Assembly (NCBI GenBank): GCA_951799405.1
Contig: OX637343.1
Location: 7,068,001-7,132,000 of the forward strand
Direction of reading: 5' to 3'
Length of the DNA: 64,000 bases
From: Agapetus fuscipes
Lineage: Eukaryota; Arthropoda; Insecta; Trichoptera; Glossosomatidae
Part shown: piece by piece, positions 48,201 through 51,703 of the stretch
Numbering within the stretch: position 1 is the stretch's first letter
Layout: every line of letters begins with the position of its first letter
The notes under the pieces: model-generated
What the model was told of the DNA's origin: nothing
Seen by the model: the letters and a program-made list of their open reading frames with translations, nothing else
Database searches by the model: none
Program-made: the position numbers and the translations under genes

Positions 48201-48368
48201 GTTGGAGGAGCACGAGCCGTGTCTCTCTGCACGCTGTGTGCTGCGCTGCGCCGTCCCGCCAGAGACGTGTACTCCCTGGCCAAGCTGCACCACGGCCGCA
48301 GGGCTGGAGCCTGGAGGAGCGGGCAGGACCTGAGGGCGCTGTACGAAGCTCTAGCTGCCTACCACTAG
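18493..48368 (+). CDS. Ptp99A: Receptor-type protein tyrosine phosphatase Ptp99A-like (19 coding exons)
   Basis: Joined exons: 18493-18595, 19400-20206, 21451-21673, 22632-22722, 24434-24547, 25513-25691, 26772-26911, 27825-27957, 28592-28701, 29179-30102, 30496-30659, 31677-31802, 40033-40175, 41108-42310, 43936-44098, 45128-45266, 46130-46296, 46850-47850, 48200-48368. The total is 6099 nt, 2032 residues. Layout: signal peptide 1 to about 20; FN3 modules to about 445; transmembrane helix about 483-503; D1 about 597-1165; D2 about 1542-2032. D1 has KNRYLNI, WPD (Asp1055), HCSAGVGR (Cys1085, Arg1091) and QTEEQ (Gln1129), so it should dephosphorylate phosphotyrosine. D2 has Met-Asp where His-Cys belongs, so it is catalytically dead. 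The D1 wording ([21 protein letters not shown]) and the D2 end ([23 protein letters not shown]) fit the Ptp99A/PTPRG type R5 group. Ptp99A in flies is an axonal receptor. The protein is far longer than I expect for the family because of four big insertions. Confidence 0.88.
19119..19290 (+). mobile_element. SINE-1, head and partial body
   Basis: Head 'ggtccgtagtctagtggtta' and box B 'gggttcaaatgccgg', then 'tataccatttatattttc' and the 'tcttcgctggg' body. It lies in intron 1 of Ptp99A. A SINE-2 scrap ('ttggcgtgaggctgg') lies just upstream at about 18958-19020. Confidence 0.75.
19400..20206 (+). CDS. Ptp99A: Ptp99A exon 2: first FN3 with long insertion
   Basis: Encodes residues 35-303. It opens as an FN3 module ([20 protein letters not shown] and WAKPSKLH) and resumes FN3-like sequence at NYVLFYEEG, ending [10 protein letters not shown]. 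Between them are about 185 residues rich in Glu, Lys, Arg and Asp. These include RRKR at residues 137-140, which fits a furin-type site (inference), and a coiled, charged run ([20 protein letters not shown]). The acceptor is 'gatttccccag' and the donor 'aatctga|gtacg'. One other frame is open for about 95 codons at 19493-19780, but only this frame is open across the whole exon. Confidence 0.85.
20390..20460 (+). repeat. Rep-A 5' fragment
   Basis: 'aataggttggcatgggggtg' and 'ttggttcacttttaccaat' match the start of Rep-A. Confidence 0.55.
20470..21392 (-). mobile_element. SINE-1 split by a LINE fragment
   Basis: The two halves of one reverse SINE-1 are 20470-20573 (tail to 'gcaagacccagt') and 21195-21392 ('gctgtaaggctagatggacc' through head 'gttaaccgctagactgcgg'). 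They would join in the conserved 'acccagttgctgtaagg'. The 621 bp between carry reverse-transcriptase-derived sequence. Confidence 0.75.
20574..21194 (+). pseudogene. LINE ORF2 C-terminal fragment nested in SINE-1
   Basis: Reads [20 protein letters not shown], then after a frameshift [16 protein letters not shown]. This is the Cys/His block seen after the RT or RNase H region of arthropod LINEs (C-GGV-D-H-L-DCP). Frames are broken and only the C-terminal 130 or so codons remain. It is decayed and non-functional. Confidence 0.65.
21451..21673 (+). CDS. Ptp99A: Ptp99A exon 3: end of FN3-1, start of FN3-2
   Basis: The acceptor is 'gacattacag'. It joins exon 2 to give [16 protein letters not shown], a typical FN3 F-strand ([11 protein letters not shown]). 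A linker then starts the next FN3 ([36 protein letters not shown]). The donor 'gacgt|gtaagt' leaves two bases of a codon. Confidence 0.9.
21830..22110 (+). pseudogene. Possible LINE C-terminal remnant
   Basis: The frame at 21905-22108 reads [20 protein letters not shown] then [15 protein letters not shown], resembling the FERxILRxIYxP and WRxRxNxEL blocks of LINE protein tails. It is short and unsupported by other features. It lies in intron 3. Confidence 0.4.
22632..22722 (+). CDS. Ptp99A: Ptp99A exon 4: FN3-2
   Basis: Acceptor 'gtgttccag', donor 'aagctg|gtaaat'. Encodes [18 protein letters not shown] and [11 protein letters not shown], the C and E strands of an FN3 fold. Phase 2 in, phase 0 out. 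Confidence 0.88.
22785..23060 (+). mobile_element. SINE-2, nearly full length
   Basis: The head 'caatggctcagatgg' (box A-like) and 'tagggtttgatcacc' (box B-like) are followed by body landmarks 'agccccctcgggagctggga' and 'aaaagttggtgtgaagc', and the tail 'catgtgcagcttagttgtgg'. It lies in intron 4, just downstream of exon 4. Confidence 0.8.
23061..23854. other. Intronic, no feature recognised
   Basis: Tandem-like phrases about 'ctactaaattactcgct' occur near 23400 and 23690. No gene or known family seen. Confidence 0.35.
23855..23940 (+). mobile_element. SINE-1 head fragment
   Basis: 'gaccggtctttgggtaatgc' and 'gggtttgattcccc', a solitary tRNA-like head. Confidence 0.55.
23960..24290 (-). mobile_element. 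SINE-2, reverse, split by a TIR element
   Basis: Reverse SINE-2 pieces flank the insert: 'gttatccccaaaggggtcgc' to about 24029, and 'ggtaaaggggccggcctcat' from about 24240. The missing junction is the 'cctatttatttttac' stretch found in other copies. Confidence 0.65.
24032..24190 (+). mobile_element. Small TIR element with hammerhead-like core
   Basis: Perfect 19-bp terminal inverted repeats lie at 24032-24050 and 24172-24190 ('tttaattttataatttttg'). Inside, CTGATGA (24063-24069) is followed by a GACCT/AGGTC hairpin and GAAA (24084-24087), the core layout of a hammerhead ribozyme. Such motifs are known from Penelope-like retroelements. One unpaired T lies between CTGATGA and the stem, so activity is uncertain. 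Confidence 0.55.
24324..24390 (+). mobile_element. SINE-1 body scrap
   Basis: 'agccttacagcaactgggtc' then 'cagcgatgaa'. Only about 65 bp. Confidence 0.5.
24434..24547 (+). CDS. Ptp99A: Ptp99A exon 5: FN3-2 end
   Basis: Acceptor 'gtgaatttcag', donor 'aaacag|gtgagt'; 38 codons in phase 0. Encodes [20 protein letters not shown] then [18 protein letters not shown], the last strands of an FN3 module with two N-glycosylation sequons (NVT, NGT). Confidence 0.88.
24656..24908 (+). repeat. Rep-A, full length
   Basis: Starts 'ccttgacttataggttgg', passes 'cacttt gccaatgtcacccc' (spaced) and 'gcagtggttatgttc', and ends 'gcaacttggattatagatgg'. A reference copy for the family, in intron 5. Confidence 0.8.
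25145..25200 (-). ncRNA. Hammerhead-like motif (Penelope-type)
   Basis: On the minus strand the order is CTGAAGA, a TTAGC/GCTAA hairpin, then GAAACG. The CTGANGA-stem-GAAA order fits hammerhead cores in Penelope-like elements. Unpaired bases at the stem base make self-cleavage uncertain. In intron 5. Confidence 0.4.
25513..25691 (+). CDS. Ptp99A: Ptp99A exon 6: transmembrane helix
   Basis: Acceptor 'gtgttcag', donor 'agaac|gtgagt'. Residues 447-506 contain [12 protein letters not shown], then a hydrophobic run [20 protein letters not shown] followed by LYRT. This is the only transmembrane segment of the protein, about residues 483-503. Positively charged residues follow it on the cytoplasmic side. 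Confidence 0.92.
25861..26117. mobile_element. Foldback element with two inverted hammerhead-like motifs
   Basis: Arms 25895-25991 and 26019-26115 are about 97 bp each, nearly perfect inverted repeats with a 27-nt loop. Each arm contains a CTGAAGA, GCCCAT hairpin, GAAACGT series (right arm on plus, left arm on minus). The element is flanked by the direct repeat 'caatcctttgag' (25849-25860 and 26118-26129), a 12-bp target-site duplication. Penelope-like elements are the best-known carriers of such motifs. Confidence 0.7.
26630..26735 (+). repeat. Rep-A 3' part
   Basis: 'gtgggcatgcatttgatatg' to 'gcaacttagattatagatg'. Confidence 0.65.
26772..26911 (+). CDS. Ptp99A: Ptp99A exon 7: juxtamembrane segment
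   Basis: Acceptor 'gcttccag', donor 'aacctg|gtgagg'. Encodes [20 protein letters not shown], then [20 protein letters not shown]. It is acidic, Gly/Ser-rich cytoplasmic sequence just inside the membrane. Phases 2 in, 1 out. Confidence 0.85.
26987..27160. mobile_element. MITE-C palindromic element
   Basis: 'gctggaagtctcg' and 'ggtaattcttacctatcg' at the left are mirrored by 'ggtaagaattac' and 'gagacttccagc' at the right. A better-preserved copy lies at 47907-48083. Confidence 0.7.
27418..27760 (+). repeat. Rep-A part split by a hAT-type MITE
   Basis: Rep-A 3' portion: 'gtgtgaacttatgtgtgctt' to 'gagccttaaatg', then, after the insert, 'cttaaatgtcaatatatctt' to 'ggttatagac'. Confidence 0.65.
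27523..27712. mobile_element. hAT-type MITE, 190 bp, copy 1
   Basis: It starts CAGGGGTGTACATCCC and ends in CACGCGCCTG (imperfect TIRs). It is flanked by a perfect 8-bp duplication, 'cttaaatg' (27515-27522 and 27713-27720). An 8-bp duplication plus CAGGGG termini fits the hAT superfamily. A second copy is at 57002-57201. No transposase. Confidence 0.75.
27825..27957 (+). CDS. Ptp99A: Ptp99A exon 8: lead-in to D1
   Basis: Acceptor 'gtgttcag', donor 'cttcag|gtactc'. Reads [20 protein letters not shown] then [20 protein letters not shown] and IGF. This is the conserved stretch before receptor phosphatase domains that leads into the FSKEYE helix. Very GC-rich at third codon positions. Confidence 0.88.
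28233..28497 (+). repeat. Rep-B copy
   Basis: 'tcaacctacttaagaaaatgg' region through 'cattatggcatgtgttgtaa', without the Rep-A insertion seen at the left edge of the window. In intron 8. Confidence 0.7.
28592..28701 (+). CDS. Ptp99A: Ptp99A exon 9: start of phosphatase D1
   Basis: Acceptor 'ttcattacag', donor 'acggcat|gtaagt'. Encodes [20 protein letters not shown] and [22 protein letters not shown] is the phosphotyrosine recognition loop of PTP domains. Phases 2 in, 1 out. Confidence 0.92.
28847..29107. mobile_element. Head-to-head pair of SINE-1 halves
   Basis: A reverse SINE-1 part (28847-28985) is followed at once by the same part in forward orientation (28996-29107). Together they form an inverted repeat with arms of about 110-120 bp. 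It ends about 70 bp upstream of the acceptor of exon 10. Confidence 0.75.
29179..30102 (+). CDS. Ptp99A: Ptp99A exon 10: D1 with ~265-residue insertion
   Basis: Acceptor 'gtttttcag', donor 'cagattg|gtgagt'. It begins [13 protein letters not shown], reaches the conserved [11 protein letters not shown] (to about residue 683), and then departs from the family. About 265 residues rich in Lys, Glu, Asp and Ser follow, including a Lys/Gln/Glu helix-like run ([20 protein letters not shown]) and an acidic end ([15 protein letters not shown]). In ordinary PTP domains YIGTQGP follows the INANFIDG loop within about ten residues. Third positions are AT-richer in the insertion. The frame and phases (1 in, 1 out) are intact, so it appears to be real coding sequence. 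Confidence 0.82.
30496..30659 (+). CDS. Ptp99A: Ptp99A exon 11: D1 core
   Basis: Acceptor 'gtttgtcag', donor 'ggcagg|gtaagt'. Encodes [20 protein letters not shown], then [20 protein letters not shown] and [26 protein letters not shown] and IVMITNLVE are conserved PTP core motifs. Confidence 0.93.
30866..31075. mobile_element. Palindromic MITE related to MITE-C
   Basis: 'ttaccgtacctatttgtcaat' region is mirrored by 'aaatagatacggtaagatct', and 'cgagacttccatccc' ends it. A relative lies at 48955-49180 ('aaatagatacggtgaaatct'). Diverged. Confidence 0.5.
31215..31560. repeat. Rep-D copy, inverted relative to 1490-1890
   Basis: 'atggttgtgtagagtacatt', 'gccaaaacgcagcgcgg' and 'ccgaagatccatcgacgtca' match the complement of the first copy. 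The CRE palindrome of that copy is not conserved here. Confidence 0.6.
31677..31802 (+). CDS. Ptp99A: Ptp99A exon 12: D1 core
   Basis: Acceptor 'cattccgcag', donor 'accaag|gtagca'; 42 codons in phase 0. Encodes [20 protein letters not shown] and [20 protein letters not shown]. The KCxxYWP block is a universal PTP motif, and this wording is closest to the Ptp99A/PTPRG group. Confidence 0.94.
31885..32800 (+). repeat. Rep-A fragment and a second Rep-A copy
   Basis: Fragment at about 31885-31950 ('gcagggcttatgttcatttt'). A longer copy at about 32545-32790 begins 'cttgacttataggttgg' and ends 'ttgccacttagatgatag'. Between them (31951-32544) the DNA is AT-rich with no recognised feature. Confidence 0.65.
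32807..33045 (+). mobile_element. SINE-2, with head
   Basis: The head 'tgactcagttgatagagtgc' resembles a tRNA box A, and 'gaggttcgtatccca' a box B. The body 'agccccctcgggagctggg' and end 'ttccttacctataaaaatac' follow. In intron 12, close to the LINE. Confidence 0.8.
33330..36242 (-). pseudogene. LINE ORF2: endonuclease and reverse transcriptase, one in-frame stop
   Basis: The N-terminal apurinic-like endonuclease (36242-35352) shows [27 protein letters not shown] and a SxDxHHPTL block. After a single TAA (35352-35354) the same frame continues into the reverse transcriptase (to 33330), with [17 protein letters not shown] (motif A), [20 protein letters not shown] (motif B) and [10 protein letters not shown] (catalytic YADD). 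The total is about 970 codons, normal for this class. An internal Met at 35336 lies five codons after the stop. Without readthrough the two enzymes would be separate, so it is scored as disabled. Confidence 0.88.
36205..37095 (-). CDS. LINE ORF1 protein with Gln-rich heptad array
   Basis: 296 codons. The N-terminus ([20 protein letters not shown]) leads into a leucine/isoleucine-spaced helix likely to form a coiled coil. About nine tandem copies of a seven-residue unit (QQKQPAQ) follow, encoded by a 21-bp minisatellite (about 36590-36800). The C-terminal domain ([33 protein letters not shown]) resembles the RRM-like end of CR1/L2-group ORF1 proteins. The family role is RNA binding in the retrotransposition particle. 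The stop overlaps the ORF2 start by 38 bases. Confidence 0.8.
   Translation of the reverse strand: MPTRGQTSADKVVEGLDSLTSIILELKEQINTQNSLICELSARIIKLEIGIETQGSQTESKGPQNYSQAAAKKDHPSEQLQQQKQPLRQQRQQLDQQKLLPQQHKQPAQQQKQPAQQQKQPAQQQKQPAQQQKQPAQQQKQPAQQLKQPTQQLKQPAQQQKQPAQQQKQLLQKRPSLDQPLQQQPNKGQWKTVQRRKPRQKMLQGVLSVDNLKAAPKIRVLHVWRFLKETTAQDIVQHVKKVTGVVVEATPLVNSGGYASFKVILQEEGWDKVFNPLIWPKGICLAKFINFKNGQH
37292..37450 (+). mobile_element. SINE-1, truncated
   Basis: 'gatataccatttatattttc' through 'ttgagaattggcgctttg', broken off at 'gatgaagctcg', where SINE-2 begins. Confidence 0.75.
37451..37690 (+). mobile_element. SINE-2 with internal deletion
   Basis: Head 'aggtcgatagctcaatttg' and box B 'gggttcgatctc', then a jump to 'gttgactcagccttcataag' and the body 'gagctgggaaacccccactt', ending 'ggggataacgcaggcaagaa'. 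Confidence 0.75.
37768..38190 (-). pseudogene. CR1/L2-type LINE, C-terminal fragment
   Basis: Minus frame: [20 protein letters not shown], then [15 protein letters not shown] and [16 protein letters not shown], continuing [17 protein letters not shown] and [10 protein letters not shown] over a frameshift-free stretch. This is the classic tail of CR1/L2 reverse transcriptases (FKxLNGLAPxYL, RAFxxxxPxxWNxLP, FKxxLKxHLF). 5'-truncated. A reverse SINE-1 tail lies at 37707-37758. Confidence 0.75.
38191..39297. other. Intronic, no gene seen
   Basis: SINE-1-like scraps near 38185-38260. The rest is AT-rich with long A runs. No exon could be placed although a short D1 segment may be missing from the gene model (see findings). 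Confidence 0.4.
39298..39390 (+). repeat. Rep-A 3' fragment
   Basis: 'caaacttatatgtgtctgct' to 'cttagattatagataat'. Confidence 0.6.
39470..39870 (+). repeat. Rep-B copy
   Basis: Matches the left-edge copy from 'gtcattagtaagaaagagaa' to 'agtttctgctcctctatgta', without the Rep-A insertion. Lies in intron 12, 160 bp before exon 13. Confidence 0.7.
40033..40175 (+). CDS. Ptp99A: Ptp99A exon 13: WPD loop and start of the catalytic loop
   Basis: Acceptor 'attcccgcag', donor 'tgcag|gtaaaa'. Encodes [32 protein letters not shown] and QAVLVHC. Asp1055 of WPD is the general acid. Cys1085 of VHC is the nucleophile and is the last full codon of the exon. Compared with relatives, about a dozen residues seem to be missing before VVQYHY. 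Confidence 0.93.
40768..41050 (-). mobile_element. SINE-3: poly(A) retroposon with box B-like motif
   Basis: On the minus strand, a promoter-like head ('ctggtttgaatcccgcgac' resembles box B) is followed by a body ending 'ggaatgcaatccacc' complement and a run of about 20 A. It lies 58 bp upstream of exon 14. A scrap of the same body occurs at 48143-48175. Family assignment is tentative. Confidence 0.55.
41108..42310 (+). CDS. Ptp99A: Ptp99A exon 14: end of D1 and very long D1-D2 linker
   Basis: Acceptor 'ctgttttcag', donor 'actag|gtaagc'. It starts [17 protein letters not shown], completing HCSAGVGR, then [20 protein letters not shown] (the Q loop, Gln1129) and [10 protein letters not shown], the end of D1. 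After about residue 1165 there are some 320 residues rich in Asn, Ser, Glu and Asp (for example [20 protein letters not shown]), with no predicted fold and AT-richer third positions. The linker in relatives is short. It contains no stop and holds its phase, so it is coding. Confidence 0.88.
42750..43075 (+). mobile_element. SINE-2, full length
   Basis: Head 'ggtcaattaggggagtgc' and box B 'gggtttgaatcccacc', body 'taccagccccttcgggagct', tail 'gcgatcccttcggggaaaac' and 'gttgcactgtagcac'. Reference copy, in intron 14. Confidence 0.8.
43085..43215 (+). mobile_element. SINE-1 body and tail-a
   Basis: 'caactgggtcttgcttgagg' to 'atgctcatcaagtaaagcat'. Diverged. Confidence 0.65.
43477..43850 (+). 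mobile_element. Solo LTR, copy 1 (374 bp)
   Basis: Starts TGTTATAATTTTACTGGG and ends AAGTTCGTAACG. It is flanked on both sides by ATAT (43473-43476 and 43851-43854). It shares its ends and internal blocks ('tattttcacagaattta', 'atgtatgcatgtacagtcgc') with copy 2. The 4-bp ATAT duplication recalls Ty3/gypsy elements of insects. No internal retroelement region is present. In intron 14. Confidence 0.65.
43936..44098 (+). CDS. Ptp99A: Ptp99A exon 15: D1-D2 linker
   Basis: Acceptor 'gttttccag', donor 'ttcaag|gttagg' (a weaker donor). Encodes [20 protein letters not shown], then [20 protein letters not shown] and LEHQFK. The NLLEHQFK end matches the helix that opens D2 in tandem phosphatases. Sits between two direct solo LTRs. 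Confidence 0.87.
44140..44548 (+). mobile_element. Solo LTR, copy 2 (409 bp)
   Basis: Starts TGTTGTGATTTTACTGGG and ends AAGTTTGTAACA. It is flanked by ATAT (44136-44139 and 44549-44552). Same orientation as copy 1. Begins 42 bp after the donor of exon 15. Confidence 0.65.
44868..45000 (+). repeat. Rep-B fragment, diverged
   Basis: 'gtttcaacctactcaactac' and 'ggttagaaagaaagcaaag' resemble Rep-B. Confidence 0.5.
45128..45266 (+). CDS. Ptp99A: Ptp99A exon 16: D2 start
   Basis: Acceptor 'gtgttccag', donor 'gtggaag|gtgggc'. Encodes [20 protein letters not shown] then [20 protein letters not shown] and [22 protein letters not shown] is the D2 counterpart of the KNRYxxI loop. Confidence 0.9.
45760..46080 (-). 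pseudogene. LINE C-terminal fragment
   Basis: Minus frame: [20 protein letters not shown], then [19 protein letters not shown]. This matches the LRWxGHVxRM, RxxKxxLDG and GRP...RWxDN tail of LINE endonuclease/RT proteins. Decayed. In intron 16, about 50 bp upstream of exon 17. Confidence 0.6.
46130..46296 (+). CDS. Ptp99A: Ptp99A exon 17: D2 core
   Basis: Acceptor 'aacattgcag', donor 'cagcag|gtactc'. Encodes [40 protein letters not shown] and [12 protein letters not shown], the D2 equivalents of [12 protein letters not shown] and FWRMVW. Its last 127 nt and first 20 intronic nt are tandemly duplicated next door. Confidence 0.9.
46169..46541 (+). repeat. Tandem 147-bp repeat: part of exon 17 plus donor, 2.5 copies
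   Basis: Copies start at 46169, 46316 and 46463. Each holds 127-128 nt of exon 17 sequence and about 20 nt that starts gtactcc and ends gcag. Copies 1 and 2 are identical by eye over 147 bp. Copy 3 is partial and diverged ('tatatggttacc', 'ctgtctcacattgtgg'). 147 is divisible by three, and copy 2 stays open in frame with exon 17 up to its own donor at 46444. Confidence 0.92.
46850..47850 (+). CDS. Ptp99A: Ptp99A exon 18: D2 with large insertion and dead active site
   Basis: Acceptor 'attttctag', donor 'ggataa|gtaagt'. It starts [20 protein letters not shown] and [13 protein letters not shown] (D2 core). About 230 residues of Ser/Lys/Glu/Asn-rich sequence follow (including [20 protein letters not shown]). 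D2 then resumes at [16 protein letters not shown] very acidic stretch ([19 protein letters not shown]) is inserted before [13 protein letters not shown] and NSPVVIMDK. In the position of HCSAGVGR it has MDKVGGAR, so the nucleophilic Cys is Asp (residue 1976) and D2 cannot catalyse. Confidence 0.88.
47907..48083. mobile_element. MITE-C palindromic element, best copy
   Basis: Arms of about 65 bp: 'gggctggaagtctcatcat' and 'cggtaattcttacctaccga' mirrored by 'tcggtaggtaagaattacc' and 'gatgagacttccagccc', around a loop with 'ccaagatggccgcaagtg'. In the last intron, between exons 18 and 19. Confidence 0.8.
48200..48368 (+). CDS. Ptp99A: Ptp99A exon 19: D2 end and stop
   Basis: Acceptor 'atgatttcag'. 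Encodes [20 protein letters not shown] and [20 protein letters not shown], then [14 protein letters not shown] and TAG. This is the conserved last helix of tandem phosphatases (VDVYxxAKLxxxxRPG--xSxEDxxFLY). The protein ends almost at the domain edge, with no tail. Confidence 0.93.
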
Positions 48369-49254
48369 AGGTCTGCTACCACAACACATCCTAACATCAT
48401 GAGCTAGACACCCTGGGTGGCTCTTGGGGGATCCAGGATTCTCCTCCATTCTCAGGTGCCCATCGCATTTGCTCTCCAGCCATGTATGCTCGCCTTGACT
48501 GCATCTACATATGTGTAAGGGCCAGTGCAAGTTCGGGCTTTCACATGCTGCATATGTTCTTACAAAATAAGACCTGAATCTCAAATTAACACTTACCCTG
48601 CAACTCTTGCTGACTTTTCCTGAAACAGAGGTGGCATTGGCAAAATTGAGACAATTTGTTCAGTAAAAGCCTGCCTCATACCTACCTATTTGTCATGGAA
48701 ACCATTTTCTAAATATCTTTGTTTTATTTCAGATTAAAAATTCAAAATGGCCGCCATGTCCTGGTCGTCACGCACACAAGTTTGATGCTCGACACAACAT
48801 TGAGCGTCATCCCATTTTTTTATATAAACCTTTGTCTTCAATGTTTATACTATTTTATATTGGTAAATATTAACATTAACATGAGGTCAGTCTTTGTACT
48901 TTCTATACCAGCGGAAAATATATATATAGCGTAAGTCTTAGTCCCCTAATATTATAGCTCTATAGGCCTCAGTGGGCGTCGGTACATCTTTTTGGATTTA
49001 TTTGAAGATAGATAGCGGAGCGTAAACAACTGATAACTGTAGGTATGTTTTTCATACCCAGTGTATAGTACAGCGATCACCTGTTTATGCACGCCATGTT
49101 GTATTGCTCGCTATCTTGCAAATAGATACGGTGAAATCTACCGACGTTCGTTGAGTCTGCGAGCCCTCGACAGGTATTATTTATTTTATTTAAGTCACAA
49201 AAATTGGTCACAAATGTTTACCCTCCCAAATATGTGACCACAAGTAACTACAAG
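48369..49254 (+). other. 3' UTR region and repeats
   Basis: Probably starts as the Ptp99A 3' UTR. A reverse Rep-A copy occupies about 48505-48700 ('aactcttgctgacttttcc'). A palindromic MITE related to the one at 30866-31075 spans about 48955-49180 ('aaatagatacggtgaaatct'). The polyadenylation site was not located. Confidence 0.5.
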
Positions 49255-49445
49255 AATGAAAAAATTGTGAAGGATTGAAGTTTTTGTGAAAAGTGGAAAT
49301 TTTGTGAGAATTTAATTTTTTGTGAAAAATTTGTAAATTTTGTGAAGAATTGAATTTTTGTGTGAACTTAAGTATATATTGTTGAATGATGTGTGAATTG
49401 TGAGATAATAATGTGTGAACAATGTGATTTTGAATTGAAGATGAA
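49255..49445. repeat. Degenerate TTTTGTGA repeats
   Basis: Phrases such as 'ttttgtgaaaagtgg', 'ttttgtgagaattt' and 'ttttgtgaagaattg' recur at irregular spacing. A low-complexity, non-coding minisatellite. Confidence 0.55.
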
Positions 49446-49694
49446 ATAATAATGATTTTACTTAGGATTAATTTGTATTGTAAACCATCATTCCCTGTTC
49501 TTTATGGGGTCTTTCTAAGTATTTACAAATTTAATTTTATCATGATACTTTTAACTCATCCTTTTTAATATCTTGTGCTTGTAAGTTGAAAAAATACATT
49601 TTTTTGTGTATAACACCATTTTATATCAACAGTGGAATTTTTAATTGTTAGTGTTTTAAATAAAAATGAATCAAGATTATTTACTTTAACTGTA

Positions 49695-49975
49695 CAATGA
49701 GGTTCCGCACGTGGATCGGCATAGAAAATGTTGTGTCGTCACCTGGCCGGGTAGCTAGGGAAGAGGCATAAAAATATTTTGTTATTTTTAGGGTTTGGTG
49801 GTTCACACAGTGAAAGTCCATTGTATTTATTGAAAAAAATAACAGTTTAAATTGACTTACAATTTTATTTTTATTTTTTGCTCGGAATATTTTTGCCTCA
49901 AAAAGGCATCTCTGAAGCTGTGACTCTTGCAAAAATATTTGTTATTGGTTGCTAAGAACGGCAGTCCCATGCAAG
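49695..49975 (+). mobile_element. Rep-G copy
   Basis: 'cgtcacctggccgggtagct' and 'ttgttattggttgctaagaa' match the Rep-G arms at 16263 and 17155. A homologous block occurs at each end, separated by about 100 bp. Confidence 0.5.
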
Positions 49976-50715
49976 TCGTTTGCTCGCTGAGAAAAAATGT
50001 TCCAACCTTATTGTTGGCATACCTTTTTTTTGGATACTAAAGATCCTAGGTTCAGATTTAGGTGTGTTTTTTTTTCTCACAATCGATCTTCACAAACAAT
50101 TAAAAAAACATTTAAAAAAATTCAAGTATGGTGTGTTTTTAGTCTGGCATTATTTGTATGTCTAATGTAAAAAGTAAATAAATATTTAAATGAAATGTAT
50201 AGAATAAATGTGTTGTAGATTTTGCTACTATTTATCATAATTACATATTGTAACAACTCAGTGTAATTAATTATCAATGAAAATTTAAATAATTTCTCAT
50301 AATAATCATGTGTCTTTGGGCCTAATTTATAAATTAATTTTGTAAAATATGTATGTGATTAGACAAACCAAATTTAAAAATAAATAGTTTTTAGATTTGT
50401 TAATTTTTTAGAGAAAATAATAGACTTGAAGATATTCTGAATTTTTATTTTTAAATAATACTATTTTTAGATGATGCTCAAAAAATGCAATTTTTTGGTA
50501 GCTAAGGAATGGAGTTTTGTCAAAAAACAGGACATCTGTATCCAAGTATATACATTGCTTAAATTCCCCTCGACTCAGTGCTGGTTCTAGCACTGCCAGC
50601 GCCCTGGGCGAGATTTCTAAGGCACCCCCTATCCACCATTCAAATCCATACACAAAACATATAAAGGGGCGCCTCATTATACCCACTCTAGCGCCGGCCC
50701 TGCCTCGACCAAGCC
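49976..50715. other. No gene seen
   Basis: AT-rich with short frames. The 112-codon minus frame at 50408-50746 has no domain match I recognise. Confidence 0.4.
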
Positions 50716-51345
50716 TATAATCTAAGTTGCAAAGATATGTTAACATTTAAGATTCATATTAAGTGCATGCCCACGAGCAGTCACGTGTAAGTTTGCGCTT
50801 ACAAATGCTGCATATGTAATTGCAAATTAAATCCAAACCTCAAATGAACATAATCCCTGCAATTTTTGCCGACCTTCCCTGAAACAAGGGCGTGGTCAGT
50901 GCTTGGATGGGTAACCGCTCAGGTACACCGCGTGTCGTTGGCATCTTGGACCGGTCCGTAGTCCGTAGTGGCAACACTTCGGACTCGTAAATGGAAGGTT
51001 GTGGATTCGGATCCCGGCGGAGCACAAAAATATACCATTTATATTTCGAATGTGCTCTTCGCTGGGTTGAAAAATTCATAAACCTTTACCAATGACCGGT
51101 CACCAAAGGTCCATTCAGCCTTACAGCAACTGGGTCTTGCTTGAGTATTGGCGCTTTGTAGCGACGACCAAGCTCGTACACCTCTGCGGCACTACAACAA
51201 GTGTCATAGACCCCTAGAGTCTTTAGAATCTAGGGAGTCTCCTGCACAGGATTTCTTAAAAAAAAAAAAAAACAGGGGTGACATTGGCAAAGTGAACCAT
51301 TTTTACAGTATAGGTGGTCAGCCTCATACCAACCTATAAGTCAAA
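50716..51345 (-). repeat. Rep-A, reverse, split by a SINE-1
   Basis: Rep-A occupies 50716-50888 ('cctataatctaagttgcaaag' region to 'ccctgaaacaaggg') and 51264-51345 ('aacaggggtgacattggc' to 'cctataagtcaa'). The break lies inside 'cctgaaacaggggtgac'. Confidence 0.8.
50889..51263 (+). mobile_element. SINE-1 with 5S-rRNA-like head, tRNA module and poly(A) tail
   Basis: The first ~57 bp ('tcagtgcttggatgggtaac', then 'accgcgtg' and 'ggcatctt') resemble the 3' half of 5S rRNA. Next comes the tRNA-like module ('ggtccgtagtccgtagtgg', 'tggattcggatcccgg'), then the SINE-1 body. The 3' tail (tail-b: 'cacctctgcggcactacaac', 'tagagtctttagaatctagg') differs from other copies and ends in about 15 A. Flanked by 'aaacaaggg'/'aaacagggg', a probable target duplication. 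Confidence 0.75.
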
Positions 51346-51452
51346 AGGTTGGTATAAATTAAAGTAAATAGAAAAAAAAGTATGAAAACTAAATCACTCA
51401 CTAGGGGTGATGTTGTATCTTCTATATATTTTTTTATTTACGTGTTGGCGGA

Positions 51453-51703
51453 TCTATAATCTATAATCTATAATCTAAGTTGCAAGCATATATTCATTTA
51501 AAGCTCTCAGATGTATGCCCACAAACAAACACGTGTAGTTCGCGCTTACAAATGCTGAATGTGTACTTACAAATAAAATCCAAACTCAAATGAACATAAG
51601 CCCTGCAACTCCTGCCGACATTCCCTGAAACAGGGGTGACATTGGCAAAGTGAACCATTTTTTACAGTATGGGTGGTCAGCCTCATACCAACCTATAAGT
51701 CAA
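51453..51703 (-). repeat. Rep-A, full length, reverse, with tandem tail
   Basis: Begins with three tctataa units ('ctataatctataatctaag'), the complement of the attatag tail, and ends 'ataccaacctataagtcaa'. Shows that the Rep-A 3' end is a short tandem array. Confidence 0.8.

Noticed and set aside
50889..50945. 5S rRNA gene
   Set aside because: Only the 3' half is present, diverged and fused to a tRNA-like module inside a SINE.
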